53,049 nt of DNA from Candidatus Caldatribacterium sp. (GTDB taxonomy: Bacteria > Atribacterota > Atribacteria > Atribacterales > Caldatribacteriaceae). Position numbers and translations under genes: made by a program. The notes below the pieces were generated by a model, which was not told where the DNA came from, did no database searches, and saw nothing but the letters and a program-made list of their open reading frames with translations. Location of the stretch: assembly GCA_025060675.1 (NCBI GenBank), contig JANXBI010000014.1, forward strand, positions 1-53,049, in the 5' to 3' direction. This document shows positions 24,438 to 32,725 of this stretch, in pieces; the first letter of the stretch is position 1; every line of letters starts with the position of its first letter.

Positions 24438-25343
24438 TCAACTCTCTGATGGAAAAACACAAGGTGCACTCATCCCCTTTTTGAAGTACGCAAAAGTCAG
24501 TTTCCCTCCCTGCTCTCCAAAACCTACGTCTCCAGTCTTCCTGACAGCAATAGCCCCACAAACGACACCAAATCGACGCGCAAGCTCCATCCCCCGATTG
24601 ACAGCTTCCTGGGCAGACATCTCCTCCATCCACTCAGCGATTTTCCGAGCAAGGCCAAGCTTCACAATACCTTCCCCTTCACCAGTCATCGAAACCCCAC
24701 CCCATTCCCAAGCAAACGTCCCACACCCCACAATAGGGGAATCGCCAACTCTTCCTGGAAGCTGCATTTCAATGCCCCCGGTAGAAGTTCCAGCGGCAAT
24801 ATGCCCAGAGGCATCCAAAGCCACAGCCCCAACAGTCCCAAAACGAAGCCTTCGGAGACGTTCACGAGCCCTTTTCAGGTAGTAATGGTAGATAGAGTCC
24901 CTTTCTTGTGAAGCTCTCTCGATGGATCTTTCAAGAACCTGCACCGTAAGCTCGCCAACGGGGTTATACTCTTCAAATCCCAAAAGGCGCGCAAAGAGAT
25001 TCGCTCCTTCCCCTACAAGCAGGACGTGCTTGGTCCTTTCCATAACAGCCCGAGCGACAGAAATAGGGTGTCGCACATTCCGTATGGCTGCAACCCCACC
25101 ACAAGAGAAGTCGTCTTTCATGATACTTGCAGAGAGCTCTACTTCTCCTAAAAGATTCGGAAAAGCTCCCGTGCCCGCGTTGAGACGTGGATCGTCCTCA
25201 AGAATTTTCACTGCTTCCTCCACCGCGTCAACCGCACTCTTCTCCTGCAACGTCTCCATGCCCACGATACAGGCCTGATACAAAGGCTCGTATACGTTTG
25301 GAATTTCCCCAACGCAGATACCACCGTGGACGACGATGAGCAC
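24438..25343 (-). CDS. Plant-type L-asparaginase / isoaspartyl aminopeptidase
   Basis: This 301-residue Ntn-hydrolase is made as a precursor that cuts itself before a threonine. The nucleophile is the T of RFGTVGAVALD (about residue 168). HGGI at the N-terminus, LNAGTGA, RVGDSPIVGCGTFA and MTGEGEGIVK are further family motifs. It releases aspartate from asparagine or from beta-aspartyl dipeptides. It is the first gene of a minus-strand run with the Liv importer. ATG 25343 is the only sensible start. Confidence 0.9.
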   Translation of the reverse strand: MLIVVHGGICVGEIPNVYEPLYQACIVGMETLQEKSAVDAVEEAVKILEDDPRLNAGTGAFPNLLGEVELSASIMKDDFSCGGVAAIRNVRHPISVARAVMERTKHVLLVGEGANLFARLLGFEEYNPVGELTVQVLERSIERASQERDSIYHYYLKRARERLRRLRFGTVGAVALDASGHIAAGTSTGGIEMQLPGRVGDSPIVGCGTFAWEWGGVSMTGEGEGIVKLGLARKIAEWMEEMSAQEAVNRGMELARRFGVVCGAIAVRKTGDVGFGEQGGKLTFAYFKKGMSAPCVFPSES

Positions 25344-25395
25344 AAAAAGTCACCTTCCATGAATCCATGCATTTCCCCATATTATACCGCAGGAG

Positions 25396-25590
25396 CTACG
25401 CTTTCTCTTCCTCGAGTTCTTTTATGCGCCGCTCAATCCAAGAGAGTCTCCGACGCAGGAATTCTGCTTCTTCCCGAAGCATCTCAAGCTCTTCTTCCCG
25501 ACTAAAAGCCCACCATCGGGGACCAAAACCCGGGAAAAAGTGCATCCCAAAACAGAAACACCCCATGTCCCCAAAAAAGTACCGACGCAT
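25396..25590 (-). CDS. Small coiled-coil protein downstream of feoB (DUF5320-like)
   Basis: The protein has 64 residues. The first 28 are rich in Gly, Phe, Met and Cys (GDMGCFCFGMHFFPGFGPRWW). The rest is a charged helix (REEELEMLREEAEFLRRRL...) predicted to form a coiled coil. The layout resembles DUF5320 proteins. It is probably real: AGGAGG lies 7 nt before the ATG and it starts 12 nt after the feoB stop. The Cys/His/Met-rich head next to FeoB suggests a metal-linked accessory role; this is inference. Confidence 0.72.
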   Translation of the reverse strand: MRRYFFGDMGCFCFGMHFFPGFGPRWWAFSREEELEMLREEAEFLRRRLSWIERRIKELEEEKA

Positions 25591-25602
25591 CCTTTTACCT
25601 CC

Positions 25603-27315
25603 TCACCAAAGCACAAGGTTCAGAAAACTCCCTATCACGAAAGCGAAAGAGAGCATAATACTTACCGCCACAAGGAGCTTCTTCCACCCAAACTCCCGAA
25701 GAATAACCACGAAAGCCGCAACACACGGAAAGAAAATGGAAAGGATAACACTTGCGATAACAAGCTGCTTCACCGAAAGACCAAGAGGCAAGAGGAGTCC
25801 CATGGCCATGTACTTTCGTAAGAACCCCAGAGCAATGACCAAAAGTGCCTCCCGAGGAAGGCCGAGAGCACGAGCTATCCACGGGCTTATGAGTCGTACA
25901 AGATGGGGAAGGACATTCATGAGCGTAAGCAGGTTGACCGCAAGGACTCCAAGGAAAACAATGGGCAACGCGTCCCGGAGAAAGCCCTGCAAGCGAACCC
26001 AAAGCTTCGAAAGAACAGCTTTCGGAAAAGGGAGGCGATACGGAGGAATTTCGCAAATGAGCGGCGGCCGAAACCCCGGAACAAGATGCTTAAGAAGAAG
26101 GGCAAGAAGGACAATAACCCCAAGGAGTGTCCCGTACACCACAAGGATAGGCGTAACACCATGGGGAGCGAGAACGCCAAAAACGAGCGCCTGTTGCGCC
26201 GAACAGGGGATACCGATAGCGATAAGAAGGGTTACCACAAACCGCTCTTTTTCGCTTTCGAGAATGCGTGTCGCCATGATGCCTGGGACATTACATCCCA
26301 ACCCAAGGAGCATAGGAACAACCGAGTACCCATGAAGCCCGAGGCGGTGCAAAAACCCGTCAAGGAACACCGCAAGACGGGGCAAGTACCCTATATCCTC
26401 AAGGACCCCAAGGACAAGGTAAAAGGCAAAGACATAAGGGAGGACAGCCCCAAGAGACACGTAAACCCCTGTCGAAAGAAGACCAAGAGAACGCTCAAAA
26501 TCAAGACGACCGTCGACAAGCTTCCCAAGGAGGACTTCGTACCACAAGGGGTACCGAGAGAGGAACACTCCTAGCCGTTCGAGGAAGGAAAGATAGTACT
26601 TCTCAAAAAGGGGATGGAGGAGGTACGTGATGAGCCCCTCACCGATAGAGCGAACTGCAAAAAAAATCCCAACCAAAACGAAAAGACCAAAAACAAACCC
26701 TACTCCAGGTAAAATGGTGATTCGCTGTAAGGTATCCCGCCAAGTAAGACGACGATACGAGAATCTTTGGACTTCGGTGATGATCTTCCCAATGTCCTCC
26801 CAGCGATGCGCATGACCAGAGGAGACAAAGTGTGGTATTCGCGCTTGGGAAAGCGCAGCAAGAAGGTCTCGAATGCCTTCCCCAGTGGTGGCAACGACTG
26901 GGACAACTGGGATGCCAAGAATTCGTTCGAGGGCCTGAAAATCAATCTCAATGCCTTGTTTCCTTGCCTCATCCCACATGTTAAGGGCAACCACCATAGG
27001 TTTTCCCCTCTCTACGAGCTCGAGGGTAAGATAGAGATTCCGCTCAAGGTTTCCTGCGTCGATAACGTTTACGACAATGTCCGCCTCCTCGACAAGACGA
27101 GCAGCAATCCTCCCTACTTCAGCAGTCTCCTCAAGAGAATACGTACCCGGGGCATCAACAACTTCAAAGAACTCGCCTTGGTACTCAACGTAGCTTCGCA
27201 TAAAGTCAACCGTTGTTCCAGGGTAGTTTGAGGAAAAAGCGTAAATCCCACTCAACTGCGTGAAAATAACGCTCTTGCCAACATTTGGATTCCCTGCAAG
27301 GACAATACGCTTCAG
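25603..27315 (-). CDS. feoB: Ferrous iron transporter FeoB, with probable CTG start
   Basis: The protein has 570 residues. The N-terminal GTPase domain has G1 GNPNVGKS, G2 around NYPGTTVD, G3 DAPGTY and G4 NMWD. The membrane part has two Gate domains (IGIPCSAQQALVFGV contains the conserved pore cysteine region) and about nine helices. It imports Fe2+. Homologues begin at the lysine just before the P-loop strand. Here that residue follows CTG at 27315-27313, which forms CTGA with the feoA stop. The next usable upstream start is an ATG 48 codons away inside feoA, whose product would be unlike FeoB. A CTG start coupled to feoA is therefore likely. Confidence 0.9.
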   Translation of the reverse strand: MKRIVLAGNPNVGKSVIFTQLSGIYAFSSNYPGTTVDFMRSYVEYQGEFFEVVDAPGTYSLEETAEVGRIAARLVEEADIVVNVIDAGNLERNLYLTLELVERGKPMVVALNMWDEARKQGIEIDFQALERILGIPVVPVVATTGEGIRDLLAALSQARIPHFVSSGHAHRWEDIGKIITEVQRFSYRRLTWRDTLQRITILPGVGFVFGLFVLVGIFFAVRSIGEGLITYLLHPLFEKYYLSFLERLGVFLSRYPLWYEVLLGKLVDGRLDFERSLGLLSTGVYVSLGAVLPYVFAFYLVLGVLEDIGYLPRLAVFLDGFLHRLGLHGYSVVPMLLGLGCNVPGIMATRILESEKERFVVTLLIAIGIPCSAQQALVFGVLAPHGVTPILVVYGTLLGVIVLLALLLKHLVPGFRPPLICEIPPYRLPFPKAVLSKLWVRLQGFLRDALPIVFLGVLAVNLLTLMNVLPHLVRLISPWIARALGLPREALLVIALGFLRKYMAMGLLLPLGLSVKQLVIASVILSIFFPCVAAFVVILREFGWKKLLVAVSIMLSFAFVIGSFLNLVLW

Positions 27316-27572
27316 CGTTCGACCCTTACGAGAATTCGCTGCGCCACTCCCCGGCCAAGAGCTATCTCTTGCTGTCCTAACCGGATGACAACTGGCCCTT
27401 TGCCGAGAATAGAGCTCACCTTCTCTATCTTTTTCCCTGGCACGACCCCAAGGACCCACAGCTTTCTCACCGTCCCTTCTCCGCCGTCGATACGAACTAT
27501 TTCACCTCTACTCCCTGTTTCCATCTCAGCAAGCGAGAGCACTTCTTCCACGTGACCACACCCCTTGCTCAC
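27312..27572 (-). CDS. feoA: FeoA, cytoplasmic SH3-like partner of FeoB
   Basis: The 86-residue protein has the FeoA fold: GSRGEIVRIDGGEGTVRKLWVLGVVPGKKI, then GPVVIRLGQQEIALGRGVAQRILVR. It supports FeoB-mediated Fe2+ uptake. GTG 27572 overlaps the fur stop (GTGA) and is chosen over an upstream in-frame ATG lying inside fur. Stop and feoB start also overlap, so fur, feoA and feoB are translationally coupled. Confidence 0.9.
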   Translation of the reverse strand: MSKGCGHVEEVLSLAEMETGSRGEIVRIDGGEGTVRKLWVLGVVPGKKIEKVSSILGKGPVVIRLGQQEIALGRGVAQRILVRVER

Positions 27573-28006
27573 AGACTGTGCTGACAGCGAGGACACAATC
27601 CATAGAAGTACACGTGGTAGGACGCCACCAGGAAATGGTACTTCCTTGCAAGGTCCTCCCTAAGGGATTCGAAAAACACCTCTCCTCCTACCTCTCCACA
27701 ATCGATAACTTCCTTACACCTCGTGCAGATGAGATGGTGGTGCTGTAACGCTTGACGAGCCATTTCGTAATGCTCTTTCCCATCCCCGAAGTTCACCTTC
27801 CTGAGTACACCCATCCGCAAAAGGAGATCGAGATTTCGATACACGGTTGCAATACCAATCTTCTTTTTCTTCGCCTTGAGGCATTCGTACACTTCTTCTG
27901 CTGAAAGGTGCTTCTTCTTCTCTTCGAAGACTTCGACAATGGCACACCGAGAGGGCGTTGCCTTTTTGTTGAAACTGCGAAAGACTTCCTTCCATCTCTC
28001 TTGCAA
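27569..28006 (-). CDS. fur: Fur-family metalloregulator
   Basis: The protein is about 145 residues. A winged helix (ATPSRCAIVEVFEEKKKHLSAEEVYECLKAKKKKIGIATVYRNLDLL) is followed by the metal-binding HHHLICTRCKEVIDC and a C-terminal CPRC. Together these fit a Fur-type repressor with a structural zinc site. The longest frame starts at ATG 28045, but that ATG lies inside the -10 box of a consensus promoter. Real initiation must be downstream. TTG 28006 with AAGGTGA 5 nt upstream is the best candidate; GTG 28015 is the alternative. It heads the fur-feoA-feoB operon. Confidence 0.9.
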   Translation of the reverse strand: MQERWKEVFRSFNKKATPSRCAIVEVFEEKKKHLSAEEVYECLKAKKKKIGIATVYRNLDLLLRMGVLRKVNFGDGKEHYEMARQALQHHHLICTRCKEVIDCGEVGGEVFFESLREDLARKYHFLVASYHVYFYGLCPRCQHSL

Positions 28007-28020
28007 GGATGTCACCTTCC

Positions 28021-28039
28021 AATGAAAAGTATTATCATT
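28021..28039 (-). promoter_or_regulatory. Fur-box-like operator
   Basis: AATGATAATACTTTTCATT on the minus strand is an imperfect inverted repeat matching the 7-1-7 Fur box (TGATAAT-A-CTTTTCA against TGATAATnATTATCA, 12 of 14). It covers the predicted transcription start of fur, as expected for autorepression and iron control of feoAB. Confidence 0.68.
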
Positions 28040-28043
28040 TTCC

Positions 28044-28072
28044 ATTATAGAACTGTAGGACTCCTATATCAA
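28044..28072 (-). promoter_or_regulatory. Promoter of fur-feoA-feoB
   Basis: On the minus strand there is TTGATA (28072-28067), 17 nt, and a perfect TATAAT (28049-28044). The start site falls near 28037, inside the Fur-box-like sequence. Confidence 0.85.
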
Positions 28073-28105
28073 GAAAATCCCTTTTCTTCCCCCTCTCAAT
28101 TCGGA

Positions 28106-28111
28106 TATAAT
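28106..28111 (+). promoter_or_regulatory. -10 element before the cobalamin riboswitch
   Basis: A perfect TATAAT about 10 nt before the riboswitch. The -35 is weak (TTTTCT at 28082, 18-nt spacer). It is divergent from the fur promoter. Confidence 0.55.
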
Positions 28112-28115
28112 GTCT

Positions 28116-28275
28116 CTGTGGTGCAGGTGCCCTCCGGGGCTTAAAAGGGAAGCAGGTGAAATTCCTGCACGGTCGCGCCACTGTGATGGGGAGCTCTCTC
28201 CCTTGTGCCACTGGGAAACCGGGAAGGCGGAGAGAGTGATGAGCCTCAGTCAGGAGACCTGCCTGTACCTGAGCT
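28116..28275 (+). promoter_or_regulatory. Cobalamin (AdoCbl-type) riboswitch controlling the hem genes
   Basis: Hallmarks in order: GGTGCCCTCCGGGGC with AAAAGGGAA, then GCAGGTGAAATTCCTGCACGGTCGCGCCACTGTGATGG. This contains the B12 box GCCACTG at 28177-28183. Next come GCCACTGGGAAACCGGGAAGGC and GATGAGCCTCAGTCAGGAGACCTGCC. No intrinsic terminator lies before hemA, and AAGGAG sits 7 nt upstream of its ATG, so control is probably at translation initiation by hiding this site. High cobalamin should reduce synthesis of the tetrapyrrole enzymes. Confidence 0.92.
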
Positions 28276-28308
28276 CTGGACTCGCGCTCGACGGGGAAGG
28301 AGTAGGTA

Positions 28309-29472
28309 ATGGCAAAAGAGCGTCTCTTCGTTTTTGGCCTTGACAATCGCTTTGCATCTTGGGAATACTTTCCCGTACTCCTCCAAGAGGCCGCCATAAA
28401 AGCATTTCGAGAGAATCTCTACTCGGGGTTCGTCGTTCTCTCGACTTGTCAACGCCTTGAAGTGTACGGTACAACCCGAAGAGAACCCCCCTTCTGTGTT
28501 GTCGATTCCCAAGAGGTGTTTTTCCTCGAGGAGCAAGATGCCGTACGTCGTCTCTTCCGTATTACAGCAGGATTAGAGTCGGCTCTTTTCGGCGAAGTAC
28601 ATATCCTTGGTCAGGTTCGGAGGGCTTGGGAAAAGGCTTGGCGGGAAAACCACACGAATAAGGTTCTAAACCTCCTTTTCCAAACCGCTCTCCATGTAGG
28701 GAAAAAGCTAAGAGCTCACCTGCCAAGCGAATACGCTTTCCAATCCTTTGGTTCACTCGTAGCTACAGTTCTTGAAAAAGAACTCGTTTCTCTCCGCGGG
28801 AAGGCTATTGCCCTCTTTGGTTGGGGAATGCTAGGACGCTCTGTAGCTGGTGCGCTCCTTGCCCGAGGAGTACAGACGATTTTCGTGTGGACGCGCCACA
28901 GAGAACATGTGCCCCAAAACCCTCCATTTGTCGCCGTAAGAGAAGACGAAAAAGCTCATATCCTCTCCCAGTCACATGCGGTTGTGTGTGCAGCAAACGC
29001 GTTGCGCTACACTCTCACCCCGGACATGGTCTGCCCTTGCGATCTCCCCTATGTTTTTGTTGATCTTGCCGTCCCCCGAAACATCGATCCCGAAATAACA
29101 TGCCTTGGGAAAAGGGTGTATTTCCTTGAAGAACTTCTCCGTCTCGCCAGAGAACAGACCCTACCCTTCCCAGAAAAAATTGCCACCCTTGAAACCCTTG
29201 TAGAAGAGGAAGTTCTGCGCTTTATGAGGAAACTCCGAGGGCTTGATGCCGATCCCCTTATCCAGACGGTCCTTGGCTACCTCAAAACTATCTTTACCGA
29301 GGAAAAAGGATGCGCCAAGACCTACACGCCGTATCTTGAGTATTTGCACAGAAAGGTGACGCGGAAAACTGTCGAGTCTATAAGGAGGTTTTTTGAAGAG
29401 CGATGCGACGCGTCGTCCGCGTTGGAACAAGAGGAAGTCCTCTTGCCCTTCGACAAACTGAAGAAGTCGTGA
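28309..29472 (+). CDS. hemA: Glutamyl-tRNA reductase
   Basis: The 387-residue enzyme reduces Glu-tRNA to glutamate-1-semialdehyde, the first step of the C5 route. The catalytic cysteine is in VVLSTCQRLEVYG (about residue 47). GLESALFGEVHILGQVRRAWEKA is the next conserved block. The NADPH Rossmann motif is LFGWGMLGRSVAGAL, and FVDLAVPRNIDPE follows. It is the first gene after the cobalamin riboswitch. Its C-terminus overlaps hemC by 70 nt. Confidence 0.94.
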   Translation: MAKERLFVFGLDNRFASWEYFPVLLQEAAIKAFRENLYSGFVVLSTCQRLEVYGTTRREPPFCVVDSQEVFFLEEQDAVRRLFRITAGLESALFGEVHILGQVRRAWEKAWRENHTNKVLNLLFQTALHVGKKLRAHLPSEYAFQSFGSLVATVLEKELVSLRGKAIALFGWGMLGRSVAGALLARGVQTIFVWTRHREHVPQNPPFVAVREDEKAHILSQSHAVVCAANALRYTLTPDMVCPCDLPYVFVDLAVPRNIDPEITCLGKRVYFLEELLRLAREQTLPFPEKIATLETLVEEEVLRFMRKLRGLDADPLIQTVLGYLKTIFTEEKGCAKTYTPYLEYLHRKVTRKTVESIRRFFEERCDASSALEQEEVLLPFDKLKKS

Positions 29473-30260
29473 GATATTTGCGCAACATTCCTGGCGTGGC
29501 GCACATTGAAGTACACGTTATTCGTACCAAAGGTGACGTGAACAAGCGCCGGGATTTTGAGGATCAAGGAGTATTTGTAAAGGAAATCGAAGAAGCTCTT
29601 CTACGAAATGCAATAGATTTAGCCATCCACAGTCTTAAAGACCTCCCCACAAAGCTTCCCAAGGGTCTCTGCATTGCAGCCATTCCTAAGCGGGCAGATC
29701 CAAGGGAATGCTTCGTTTCGTCATCGGGGAAGACACTTTCTGAGCTCCCTCCCGGGAGCACCATTGGTACCGGGAGTCCCCGGAGGATAGTCCAAATTTT
29801 TGCCAAACGGAAGGACTTGCATATTGTTCCTTTGCGAGGCAATGTTACTACGCGTTTAGCCAAGGTGGAGAAAAGGGAAATCGACGCTGTTGTTCTGGCA
29901 TACGCTGGACTCCTCCGACTCGGCCTTGAAAGGAGAGTTGTCGAGATATTCGACCCCTGGGATTTCGTCCCTGCCCCAGGACAAGGTGCGTTGGCCTGCG
30001 AAACCCGCTGTGGCGAGGGTTGGGAGGAAATCCTCCGTCCACTCCATGATCAAGCAACAGCCGAAGCCATTGCTTTGGAACGGATGTTTCTCTCCTTCTC
30101 CGGGGGTGGATGTCGCAAGGCTATTGGCGCATGGGCTGAGGTCAGGGGAGAGTGGTTCCGCTTCATCGGCATGATTGGAGAACGAAAAGGGTTACGAGAA
30201 GGACTCCTCTCAGATGGCGAAGCCATAATCCGTTCTCTTGCCGAGGAGTTGAAGGGATGA
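29403..30260 (+). CDS. hemC: Porphobilinogen deaminase (hydroxymethylbilane synthase)
   Basis: The 285-residue enzyme joins four porphobilinogens. It has RVGTRGSPLALRQTEEV, the catalytic D in HSLKDLP, PRRIVQI, RGNVTTRL, LGQ-like APGQGALACE, and the dipyrromethane-cofactor cysteine in SFSGGGCRKAIG. The length is a little short of the usual 300 or so, because the C-terminal domain is compact. ATG 29403 lies in the end of hemA; AAGGAGG is 15 nt upstream. The stop overlaps the next start (ATGA). Confidence 0.94.
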   Translation: MRRVVRVGTRGSPLALRQTEEVVRYLRNIPGVAHIEVHVIRTKGDVNKRRDFEDQGVFVKEIEEALLRNAIDLAIHSLKDLPTKLPKGLCIAAIPKRADPRECFVSSSGKTLSELPPGSTIGTGSPRRIVQIFAKRKDLHIVPLRGNVTTRLAKVEKREIDAVVLAYAGLLRLGLERRVVEIFDPWDFVPAPGQGALACETRCGEGWEEILRPLHDQATAEAIALERMFLSFSGGGCRKAIGAWAEVRGEWFRFIGMIGERKGLREGLLSDGEAIIRSLAEELKG

Positions 30261-31762
30261 AAGCAAAAGGCAAGATTTACCTTGTTGGTGCTGGTGCAGG
30301 AAGCTTCTGGTATCTTACTGAGTATGCTCGCTTTCTCCTCGAACATGCCGATGTTGTGGTTTACGACCGGCTTGTTGACCGACGCGTCCTCTTGCTCACA
30401 AAAGGAGAGGCAAAACTCATTCCTGTGGGAAAGACACCTGGAACTCCTGCCGCTCAGCAGGAAAACATCAACCGCCTTCTCCTTTCGGAAGCCAAAGAAG
30501 GAAGAACCGTGGTGCGACTCAAAGGGGGCGATCCCTTTGTCTTCGGCCGTGGTGGTGAAGAAGCCCTATACCTTGCCACACACGGTATTCCCTTTGAGGT
30601 CATCCCAGGGATTTCCTCCGTTCACGTCGCTGCATCGCGTGCCCTTGTCCCCCTTACCTTCCGAGGCATGAGTCAGTCATTCCATGTTTTCAGCGGACAT
30701 CCAAAGGAAGCGCTCGACTCGCTTCCATGGGAACTCATCGCCCGGCTTCCCGGCACCCTTGTTTTCCTCATGAGCTCATCAACCCTTGCAACCATAGCAG
30801 CACGACTTGTAGCATCGGGGAAAGATCCGAAAACGCCTTCCTGCCTTGTGGAATGGGCGGGAAATCCACGACAGCGGGTGGTGTTCGGAAACCTTGAGAA
30901 CATTGCTTGGCTCCAGGAACAAAAAGGACTTCGGAACCCCCTTCTTGTTCTCATCGGCCAAATGGTATCCATAAGTCACGCTCTCCGGGGAGAAGACAAA
31001 CCTCCCTCCTCTTCCAAGCGGGTTATGATCGTAGGAAGCCGGGACGTTCTGAGGAAGGAGAGATGGATAAGCGAAGAGGTGCTCTCCTGCGAAAGGGAGG
31101 GTATAGAGGTTATCCCCATGCCAATTCTGCAGCCTGTATCTCATCATGAGGTCCTCGACAGGTTCCTCACCTGCCTCGAGCACTTTACGGTGATTCTCTT
31201 CGCCAGCCCTACCGCTGTCTCCATCTTTTTTGAGCAGCTCTTCCGCAAAGGGAAAGACATACGTACCCTCCATACAGCACGCCTTTGGACGATAGGGAGA
31301 AAAACGGCCGAAGCCCTCGCGCAGTGGGGATTGTACGCGGACTATGTGGCTTCAGGGAATGCTGTAGCGCTCCTTCAAGAAACAGCCCATTTTCCACCCC
31401 ACCGAGTAGCTATCATTACCTCAGACCGGGGTGGACAAGCTCTCAAGGAAAACTTCCTACTGAGGGGATGGTTTGCAGAGGTTTTTCCGGTGTACTCTAT
31501 GGAGCATGCCACTCGTCTTTTCCCTGTGCTCCTTGAAGAACTCGAGGTTGGTCTTGACCTTCTCGTCTTTTTGAGTCCCTCCGCATATGATGCCTTTGTC
31601 TCAGCCACAGAGGGACAAGTACCGCAATGCGCTGTATGGGCCATGGGGCAAACTACAGCCTCGTACCTTGAAGAAAGAGGTGTTTCTTTTGAGCGGATTG
31701 TCGCTTCACCAGCTTTTGACGATGTCCTTCGCGAGGTGATGCAATGGCACCGAGGTTTGTAA
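30257..31762 (+). CDS. cobA-hemD: Fused uroporphyrinogen-III C-methyltransferase / uroporphyrinogen-III synthase
   Basis: The protein has 501 residues. Residues 1-245 are a SUMT (CobA/CysG-C): YLVGAGAGSF, DVVVYDRLVD, RLKGGDPFVFGRGGEE, VIPGISSVHVAASR and PLTFRGMSQSF. Residues 255-500 are a HemD domain: KRVMIVGSRDVL, VILFASPTAVSIFFEQL, LWTIGRKTAEAL and DLLVFLSPSAYDAFV. The fusion is known in clostridia and related bacteria. It closes uroporphyrinogen III and methylates it twice to precorrin-2. An open extension of 35 codons upstream lies inside hemC and is rejected. Confidence 0.93.
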   Translation: MKAKGKIYLVGAGAGSFWYLTEYARFLLEHADVVVYDRLVDRRVLLLTKGEAKLIPVGKTPGTPAAQQENINRLLLSEAKEGRTVVRLKGGDPFVFGRGGEEALYLATHGIPFEVIPGISSVHVAASRALVPLTFRGMSQSFHVFSGHPKEALDSLPWELIARLPGTLVFLMSSSTLATIAARLVASGKDPKTPSCLVEWAGNPRQRVVFGNLENIAWLQEQKGLRNPLLVLIGQMVSISHALRGEDKPPSSSKRVMIVGSRDVLRKERWISEEVLSCEREGIEVIPMPILQPVSHHEVLDRFLTCLEHFTVILFASPTAVSIFFEQLFRKGKDIRTLHTARLWTIGRKTAEALAQWGLYADYVASGNAVALLQETAHFPPHRVAIITSDRGGQALKENFLLRGWFAEVFPVYSMEHATRLFPVLLEELEVGLDLLVFLSPSAYDAFVSATEGQVPQCAVWAMGQTTASYLEERGVSFERIVASPAFDDVLREVMQWHRGL

Positions 31763-32721
31763 GAAACCGCCGTTTACGTTCCTCGCAGACACTGAGAACC
31801 ATGCTCCAAGAAGTTCGTCTCTCTCCCGAGGATTTCGTGTGGCCCGTTTTCGTGGTCACGGGAAAAGGTGTCCGCAAAAGCCTGCCCTCTCTACCAGGCG
31901 TATACCTTTTCTCTCCAGACGAACTTGTGAAAGAGGTCGAAAATGCGTACGCTTCTGGTATCAAGAGCATCCTCCTTTTTGGACGAGCTGAGCACAAAGA
32001 CAGCGAAGGAAGCGAAGCCTGGAATCCCAAAGGAGCCGTACAGGAAGCTATTCGAAGGCTCAAGCAAGCAATTCCAGAAATGTTTATCTTCACCGACGTT
32101 TGCCTCTGCGCATACACGACATCTGGACACTGTGGTGTCCTCCGAAATGGCCACATCGATAACGACGCAACCCTTGAATACCTTGCCCGTATAGCACTCT
32201 CCCACTGTGAAGCTGGAAGCGATGGCATTGCACCCTCTGACATGATGGATGGCCACGTGCTCTTCCTTCGCGAAGTTCTTGATCAGGCCGGTTTTCAGGA
32301 GATTCCTATCATGGCGTACACCGCAAAGTTTGCTTCAGCGCTGTACACTCCCTTCCGAGAGGCGGTAAACTCAGCCCCAGCCTTTGGAGACCGATCTCCG
32401 TACCAAGTAGCGCCATCAAACCTAAGAGAAGCCATAAGGGAGGCTATGGCAGACGTTGCTGAAGGTGCAGACATCATCATGGTGAAACCTGCCCTTCCCT
32501 ATCTCGATGTCATTCGTGCTTTCCGAGAGCGCTTCCCCCTTCCTCTTGCTGCGTTCCAAGTCAGCGGTGAGTATGCCATGGTAAAGTACGCTGCCCTCTC
32601 GGGCGCTATAGAGGAAAAGAAAACCGCCCTTGAGCTCCTCCTCTCGATAAAGCGTGCTGGAGCAGACCTCATCATCTCTTACTTTGCCTTGCAAGCCGTA
32701 CGATGGATTCAGGAAGGGTGA
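31744..32721 (+). CDS. hemB: Porphobilinogen synthase (delta-aminolevulinate dehydratase)
   Basis: The 325-residue enzyme condenses two aminolevulinates. Zinc cysteines are in DVCLCAYTTSGHCG. The two active-site lysines are in AYTAKFAS and MVKPALPYLD. Also conserved are SDMMDGHV, RSPYQVAPSN and FQVSGEYAMVKYAA. It is a zinc-dependent type by its cysteine set. ATG 31744 overlaps the cobA-hemD stop by 19 nt. Confidence 0.95.
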   Translation: MAPRFVRNRRLRSSQTLRTMLQEVRLSPEDFVWPVFVVTGKGVRKSLPSLPGVYLFSPDELVKEVENAYASGIKSILLFGRAEHKDSEGSEAWNPKGAVQEAIRRLKQAIPEMFIFTDVCLCAYTTSGHCGVLRNGHIDNDATLEYLARIALSHCEAGSDGIAPSDMMDGHVLFLREVLDQAGFQEIPIMAYTAKFASALYTPFREAVNSAPAFGDRSPYQVAPSNLREAIREAMADVAEGADIIMVKPALPYLDVIRAFRERFPLPLAAFQVSGEYAMVKYAALSGAIEEKKTALELLLSIKRAGADLIISYFALQAVRWIQEG

Positions 32722-32725
32722 GATA

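Noticed and set aside
28110..28343. Plus-strand frame of 77 codons upstream of hemA
   Set aside because: It is the cobalamin riboswitch, whose conserved boxes are unmistakable.
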